Position numbers and translations under genes: made by a program. Under the pieces are notes generated by a model. The model did no database searches and was not told where the DNA came from. It saw only the letters and a program-made list of their open reading frames with translations. Positions 60,138 to 64,000 of a DNA stretch of 64,000 nucleotides are shown piece by piece. Origin of the DNA: Occultella aeris (lineage in GTDB: Bacteria > Actinomycetota > Actinomycetes > Actinomycetales > Beutenbergiaceae). The stretch is taken from assembly GCF_902703175.1 (NCBI RefSeq), contig NZ_CACRYJ010000044.1, positions 28,580 through 92,579 on the forward strand. Direction: 5' to 3'. Each line of letters opens with the position of its first letter. Within the stretch, counting starts at the first letter, position 1.

Positions 60138-62129
60138 GTGACGGACCAGCACAACCCTGCCCTGGAGAACCTGCTCTCGGAGACGCGGTCGTTCCCACCC
60201 AGCTCGGAGTTCGCCGCGCAGGCGAATGCCCAGCCGGAGCTGTACGACCGCGCGGCCGCGGACCGGCTCGGGTTCTGGGCCGATCAGGCGAACACGTACC
60301 TGACCTGGTCCAAGCCGTTCACCGAGGTGCTCGACTTCTCCGGCGCACCGACCGCCCGCTGGTTCGCCGACGGTCAGCTCAACGCGGCCTACAACGCCGT
60401 CGACCGGCATGTCGAGGCCGGCAACGGGGACCGGGTCGCGATCCTCTTCGAGGGCGAGCCGGGCGATACTCGCACCCTCACGTACGCCGACCTCAAGGAC
60501 GAGGTCTCCCGGGCTGCGAACGCCCTCGGCGCCCTCGGCGTCACGACCGGCGACAGGGTCGCCATCTACCTGCCGATGATCCCCGAGGCGGTCATCGCGA
60601 TGCTCGCCTGCGCCCGGATCGGTGCCACCCACTCGGTCGTCTTCGGCGGCTTCTCGGCCGAGGCCCTGTACTCCCGGATCACCGACGCGGACGCGAAGCT
60701 CGTCATCACCAGCGACGGCGGCTACCGCCGCGGCAAGCCGAGCGCGCTCAAGCCGGCCGTCGACGAGGCCCTCACCAAGGGCGAGACGAACGTCGCGCAC
60801 GTGCTCGTGGTGCGCCGCACCGAACAGGACGTGGCCTGGACACAGGGCCGGGACGTGTGGTGGCACGACGCGCTCGCCGACGCCTCATCCGAGCACACCC
60901 CGGTCCCGGTGGACGCCGAGCACCCGCTGTTCATCCTCTACACCTCCGGCACCACCGGTAAGCCCAAGGGCATCCTGCACACCACCGGCGGCTACCTGAC
61001 CCAAGCCGCCTACACGCACTCCGCGGTCTTCGACCTCAAGCCCGACACCGACGTGTACTGGTGCACCGCCGACGTCGGCTGGGTCACCGGGCACTCCTAC
61101 GTCACCTACGGCCCGCTCATCAACGGCGCGACCCAGGTCCTCTACGAGGGCACCCCGGACACCCCGCACAAGGGCCGCTGGTGGGAGATCGTCGCCAAGT
61201 ACAAGGTCACCATCCTCTACACCGCACCGACGGCGATCCGCACCTGCATGAAATGGGGCGAGCAGATCCCCGGCGAGTTCGACCTCAGCTCGCTGCGCGT
61301 CCTGGGCAGCGTCGGCGAACCGATCAACCCCGAGGCATGGATGTGGTACCGCCGCGTCATCGGCGCCGACCGCACCCCGATCGTGGACACCTGGTGGCAG
61401 ACCGAGACCGGCGCGATCATGATCTCCCCGCTGCCCGGCGTCACCGCCGCCAAGCCCGGCTCCGCGCAGACCCCACTGCCCGGCATCAGCGCCGACATCT
61501 GGAACGACGCCGGCGAGCCCGTCGGCAAGGGCGGCGGCGGGTACCTCGTCCTGGACGAGCCCTGGCCCTCCATGCTCCGCGGCATCTGGGGTGACGAACA
61601 ACGCTTCAAGGACACCTACTGGTCCCGCTTCCCCGGCACCTACTTCGCCGGCGACGGCGCCAAGTACGACGACGAGGGCAACATCTGGCTCCTCGGCCGC
61701 GTCGACGACGTCATGAACGTCTCCGGCCACCGCCTGTCCACCACCGAGATCGAATCGGCGCTGGTCTCCCACGAATGGGTCGCCGAGGCCGCCGTCGTGG
61801 GCGCCTCCGATGACACCACCGGCCAGGCGGTCGTCGCGTTCGTGATCCTGCGCGGCGAAGCCGTCGAACGCGCCGACGAGATCGGCGAGGGCCACGACGT
61901 CGTCGCCGAACTACGCAACCACGTCGCGAAGGAGATCGGCCCGATCGCCAAACCCCGCTCGATCCTCGTGGTCGCCGAACTGCCCAAGACCCGCTCCGGG
62001 AAGATCATGCGCCGCCTCCTGCGCGACGTCGCCGAGCACCGTCCCGTCGGAGACGTCACCACCCTCGCCGACACCTCGGTGATGGATCTCATCTCCACCG
62101 GTCTCAACGCAGCCCCCGCCGCAGACTGA
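60138..62129 (+). CDS. acs: Acetyl-CoA synthetase (AMP-forming)
   Basis: A 663-aa enzyme of the usual Acs length. Adenylate-forming motifs are complete: [37 protein letters not shown] and [11 protein letters not shown], where Lys622 is catalytic in the adenylation half-reaction and the known target of Pat-type acetylation. It makes acetyl-CoA from acetate. GTG 60138 has CGGAGGAACC directly upstream. Position near a Crp/GlxR gene fits the carbon-source control of acs known in actinobacteria, but no clear site was seen in its own short upstream region. Confidence 0.97.
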   Translation: MTDQHNPALENLLSETRSFPPSSEFAAQANAQPELYDRAAADRLGFWADQANTYLTWSKPFTEVLDFSGAPTARWFADGQLNAAYNAVDRHVEAGNGDRVAILFEGEPGDTRTLTYADLKDEVSRAANALGALGVTTGDRVAIYLPMIPEAVIAMLACARIGATHSVVFGGFSAEALYSRITDADAKLVITSDGGYRRGKPSALKPAVDEALTKGETNVAHVLVVRRTEQDVAWTQGRDVWWHDALADASSEHTPVPVDAEHPLFILYTSGTTGKPKGILHTTGGYLTQAAYTHSAVFDLKPDTDVYWCTADVGWVTGHSYVTYGPLINGATQVLYEGTPDTPHKGRWWEIVAKYKVTILYTAPTAIRTCMKWGEQIPGEFDLSSLRVLGSVGEPINPEAWMWYRRVIGADRTPIVDTWWQTETGAIMISPLPGVTAAKPGSAQTPLPGISADIWNDAGEPVGKGGGGYLVLDEPWPSMLRGIWGDEQRFKDTYWSRFPGTYFAGDGAKYDDEGNIWLLGRVDDVMNVSGHRLSTTEIESALVSHEWVAEAAVVGASDDTTGQAVVAFVILRGEAVERADEIGEGHDVVAELRNHVAKEIGPIAKPRSILVVAELPKTRSGKIMRRLLRDVAEHRPVGDVTTLADTSVMDLISTGLNAAPAAD

Positions 62130-62138
62130 CCGACCCCA

Positions 62139-62205
62139 GGCACGCGAGTGCGCACGACTCGCTCACGTCTCGAGATGTGATCGGGATTGTGCGCACTCGC
62201 GTGCC
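62139..62205. repeat. Long inverted repeat between acs and the hydrolase gene
   Basis: GGCACGCGAGTGCGCAC (62139-62155) is exactly matched in reverse by GTGCGCACTCGCGTGCC (62189-62205), with a further CCCC/GGGG pairing outside one bulged A; the loop is 33 nt. It follows the acs stop by 9 bp, so it may be a terminator or a dispersed repeat element. Confidence 0.7.
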
Positions 62206-62232
62206 GGGGTGTTCGGGGTAGCCTCAGGTCCC

Positions 62233-63141
62233 GTGACCGTCGACCCCTCGATCATCCTCGGCGAGGGCCCCTGGACCCACCGGATGGTCGCCGCGAACGG
62301 CGGCCGGTTCCATGTGGCGCTGGCCGGCCCGGACGACGGCGATGCCCCTCTGGTGGTGCTGCTGCACGCCTTCCCGCAGTTCTGGTGGGCCTGGCGCGCG
62401 CAACTGCCGATGCTCGCCGACGCCGGCTACCGGGTCGCGGCGATGGACCTGCGCGGCTTCGCCGGGTCGGACAAGCCGCCGTCGGGGCACGACACGCCCT
62501 CGATGGTCGCCGACGTGAGCGGCGTGATCCGGTCCCTTGGCGCCACGCAGGCCGTGGTCGTGGGGCACGGCATCGGTGGGCAGGTGGCGTGGTCGATGCC
62601 GAGCATGGCGCCGCGCGTCACGCGAGCCATCGGCGTGGTGGGCGCGCCGCACCCGGTCTTCCTGCACTCGTGGTCCCATCGCGCGGCGCCGGCCGGGACG
62701 CTCGGCAGGCTGGCGAAGTTCCAGGTGCCGTGGTTCCCGGAGCACTCGCTCACCCGTGGCGACCTGGTCGCGCGGCTGCTGCACGCGTGGGGCGCGCCCG
62801 GTTGGAACAGCCCGGACGTCAACCTGTACGCGGACGCGATGCGGCTGCCGTTCGTGGCTCACAGCGCGATGGAGCAGATCCGCTGGCTGGTCCGCTCCAC
62901 GCCGCGTACCGACGGCCGCCGGTTCCGGTCCGCGGTCTCCGCACCGGTGGCGGTGCCGGTGCTGTCCCTGCACGGAGCCAAGGACGGGAACCTGCCCCCA
63001 CGCGCCTGCCGGCGCGACAGCGAGATGGTCACCGCCCGGTACAGCCGGGTAGTGGTCGACGGCGCAGGTCACTTCGTGCCGGAGGAGTCACCCGAGGAGG
63101 TGGGCGAGTTGTTGCTCGCCTGGCTCGCCGAGCTGCCCTGA
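62233..63141 (+). CDS. Alpha/beta-hydrolase fold protein, epoxide-hydrolase-like, nucleophile position is Gly
   Basis: A 302-aa alpha/beta hydrolase. The oxyanion segment HAFPQFWWAWR (residues 45-55) and the C-terminal acid (GAKDGN) and VVDGAGHFVPEE with its His are present. The nucleophile elbow reads VVGHGIGGQ, so Gly113 stands where Asp (epoxide hydrolases) or Ser is expected. GTG 62233 was chosen; TAGCCT 8 nt upstream could be a -10 for a leaderless transcript. Corresponds in position to mycobacterial EphE (Rv3670). Enzymatic activity is doubtful. Confidence 0.87.
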   Translation: MTVDPSIILGEGPWTHRMVAANGGRFHVALAGPDDGDAPLVVLLHAFPQFWWAWRAQLPMLADAGYRVAAMDLRGFAGSDKPPSGHDTPSMVADVSGVIRSLGATQAVVVGHGIGGQVAWSMPSMAPRVTRAIGVVGAPHPVFLHSWSHRAAPAGTLGRLAKFQVPWFPEHSLTRGDLVARLLHAWGAPGWNSPDVNLYADAMRLPFVAHSAMEQIRWLVRSTPRTDGRRFRSAVSAPVAVPVLSLHGAKDGNLPPRACRRDSEMVTARYSRVVVDGAGHFVPEESPEEVGELLLAWLAELP

Positions 63142-63253
63142 GGTGACCCGCCGCTCCGAGTGGCGTTGGCGGTGCGCCGGCAACCGCCCTAATGTGGCGC
63201 ACGGACACGCTGGGCCTGTCACGGTCTGCCCCAAGTCCGGGCGGATGGCAGAC

Positions 63254-63269
63254 TGTGGTCTACCTCACA
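63254..63269 (+). promoter_or_regulatory. GlxR/Crp-type binding site
   Basis: TGTGGTCTACCTCACA matches the GlxR consensus TGTGA-NNTANN-TCACA in all but one fixed position. It lies 34 bp upstream of the crp start, so autoregulation by the gene product is likely. Confidence 0.7.
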
Positions 63270-63303
63270 CGCCTGCCCGTTGGGCAACGAACAGGGAGAT
63301 TCG

Positions 63304-63981
63304 ATGAACGAGACCGTGGTCCGTACCGCACCGCTCTTCGCCGAACTGAGCGACGAGAGCTATCTCGCGGTGCGGGAGCGGATGGAGGCCCTGACGTTCC
63401 GGCGTGGCGAGGAGATCTTCCACGAGGGCTCGGCCGGGGACCGGCTCTACGTGATCGGCTCCGGCAAGGTGAAGCTCGGCCACATGGCCCCGGACGGCCG
63501 GGAGCACCTGCTGGCCATCCTCGGACCGGGCGAGATCCTCGGCGAGGTCTCCCTCTACGACCCGGGCCCCCGCACCGCCACGGCGACGGCGCTGGCCACC
63601 ACCGAGATGGTCGAACTGAGCCATCAGGGGCTGCTGCAGATCCTCGACGCGCGTCCCGAGGTGTCCCAGCACCTGCTCCGCTCGCTGGCTCTGCGCCTGC
63701 GCCGCACGAACGACAAGGTCGCGGACCTCATCTTCTCCGACGTCCCCGGCCGGGTCGCGAAGGCACTGCTGGACCTGGGTCGCCGGTTCGGTGAGCGCAC
63801 GGACGCCGGGCTGAAGGTCACGCACGACCTCACCCAGGAGGAACTGGCCCAACTGGTCGGTGCGACCCGGGAGACCGTGAACAAGGCCCTGGCCGAGTTC
63901 TCCTCGCGGGGCTGGCTGCAGCTGCAGGGCCGGTCCGTCATCCTCATCGACATCGACCGGCTCACCCACCGCGGCCGCTGA
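63304..63981 (+). CDS. glxR: Crp/Fnr-family transcriptional regulator, GlxR-like
   Basis: A 225-aa protein. The N-terminal cyclic-nucleotide-binding domain (about 10-120) includes GDRLYVIGSGKVKLG and LGEVSLYDPGPRTATATALA, with the Glu and Arg that contact cAMP in Crp. The C-terminal winged helix is TQEELAQLVGATRETVNKALAEF. It is expected to be the cAMP-dependent global carbon regulator of actinobacteria. ATG 63304 was chosen over 63280 because AGGGAG lies 7 nt upstream. Family members act on acs and glyoxylate genes. A GlxR-like site precedes it. Confidence 0.94.
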   Translation: MNETVVRTAPLFAELSDESYLAVRERMEALTFRRGEEIFHEGSAGDRLYVIGSGKVKLGHMAPDGREHLLAILGPGEILGEVSLYDPGPRTATATALATTEMVELSHQGLLQILDARPEVSQHLLRSLALRLRRTNDKVADLIFSDVPGRVAKALLDLGRRFGERTDAGLKVTHDLTQEELAQLVGATRETVNKALAEFSSRGWLQLQGRSVILIDIDRLTHRGR

Positions 63982-64000
63982 CCGACACCCCTACCCACCC

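Overview
The window is about 64 kb of very GC-rich DNA. Genes are tightly packed, often start with GTG, and are often coupled by 4-bp ATGA/GTGA overlaps. The gene content (Rv3654c-Rv3660c-type Tad locus, DUF222/13E12 HNH protein, SigE-family sigma factors, GlxR-type regulator, Tat lipoproteins, CE1758/CE1759 monooxygenase pair) points to Actinomycetota, probably Micrococcales. The family is not determinable from the sequence alone. No rRNA, tRNA, CRISPR array, insertion sequence or prophage was recognised.

Left part (1-16.4 kb): carbohydrate acid and glycan catabolism. It starts with a leftward set (sulfatase, Tat-lipoprotein sugar-binding protein, truncated LacI regulator). Next is a three-gene operon of luciferase-like monooxygenase, MarR regulator and FMN reductase. 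A uronate operon follows (uxaC, mannonate oxidoreductase-like gene, gluconokinase-like FGGY kinase) with its own LacI regulator. Divergent from these are a sugar isomerase/epimerase, a Gfo/Idh oxidoreductase and 6-phosphogluconate dehydrogenase. LarE and LarB, for the nickel-pincer nucleotide, close this part.

Middle (16.4-34 kb): a small acidic ORF coupled to two CNNM/CorC-type proteins, a DtxR-family regulator, a VKOR-type thiol oxidoreductase, a repeat-rich membrane metallophosphoesterase, a DUF222-HNH protein with hypervariable linkers, an MFS transporter, an SDR, a cupin, a K+-independent-type membrane H+-pyrophosphatase, and the anaerobic ribonucleotide reductase pair nrdDG behind two NrdR-type boxes.

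34-53 kb: two tandem paralogous modules, each a SigE-family sigma factor coupled to a membrane-anchored exported protein. Then a beta-glucan/beta-glucoside locus (Tat lipoprotein, two permeases, TetR, GH3, GH5), followed by a PEP-mutase-family enzyme, NAD synthetase, an MrfA/Hrq1-like helicase, a TetR/VOC divergent pair and a methyltransferase.

Right part (53-64 kb): a seven-gene Tad-type pilus operon on the minus strand (CpaE-like, TadA, TadB, TadC, DUF4244 pilin, TadE, TadE-like), a gene-poor 400-bp region with RNA-like hairpins, a membrane protein, acetyl-CoA synthetase, an alpha/beta hydrolase lacking the usual nucleophile, and a Crp/GlxR regulator with a GlxR-like site in its own promoter. 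The order tad-acs-hydrolase-crp recalls the mycobacterial Rv3654c-Rv3676 region.

No clearly new defence or mobile system was found. The most unusual items are the repeat-driven variable proteins, the RNA-like intergenic region, the duplicated sigma/membrane-protein modules, the LarB/LarE pair without LarC, and several recognisable operators that tie local regulators to local genes.
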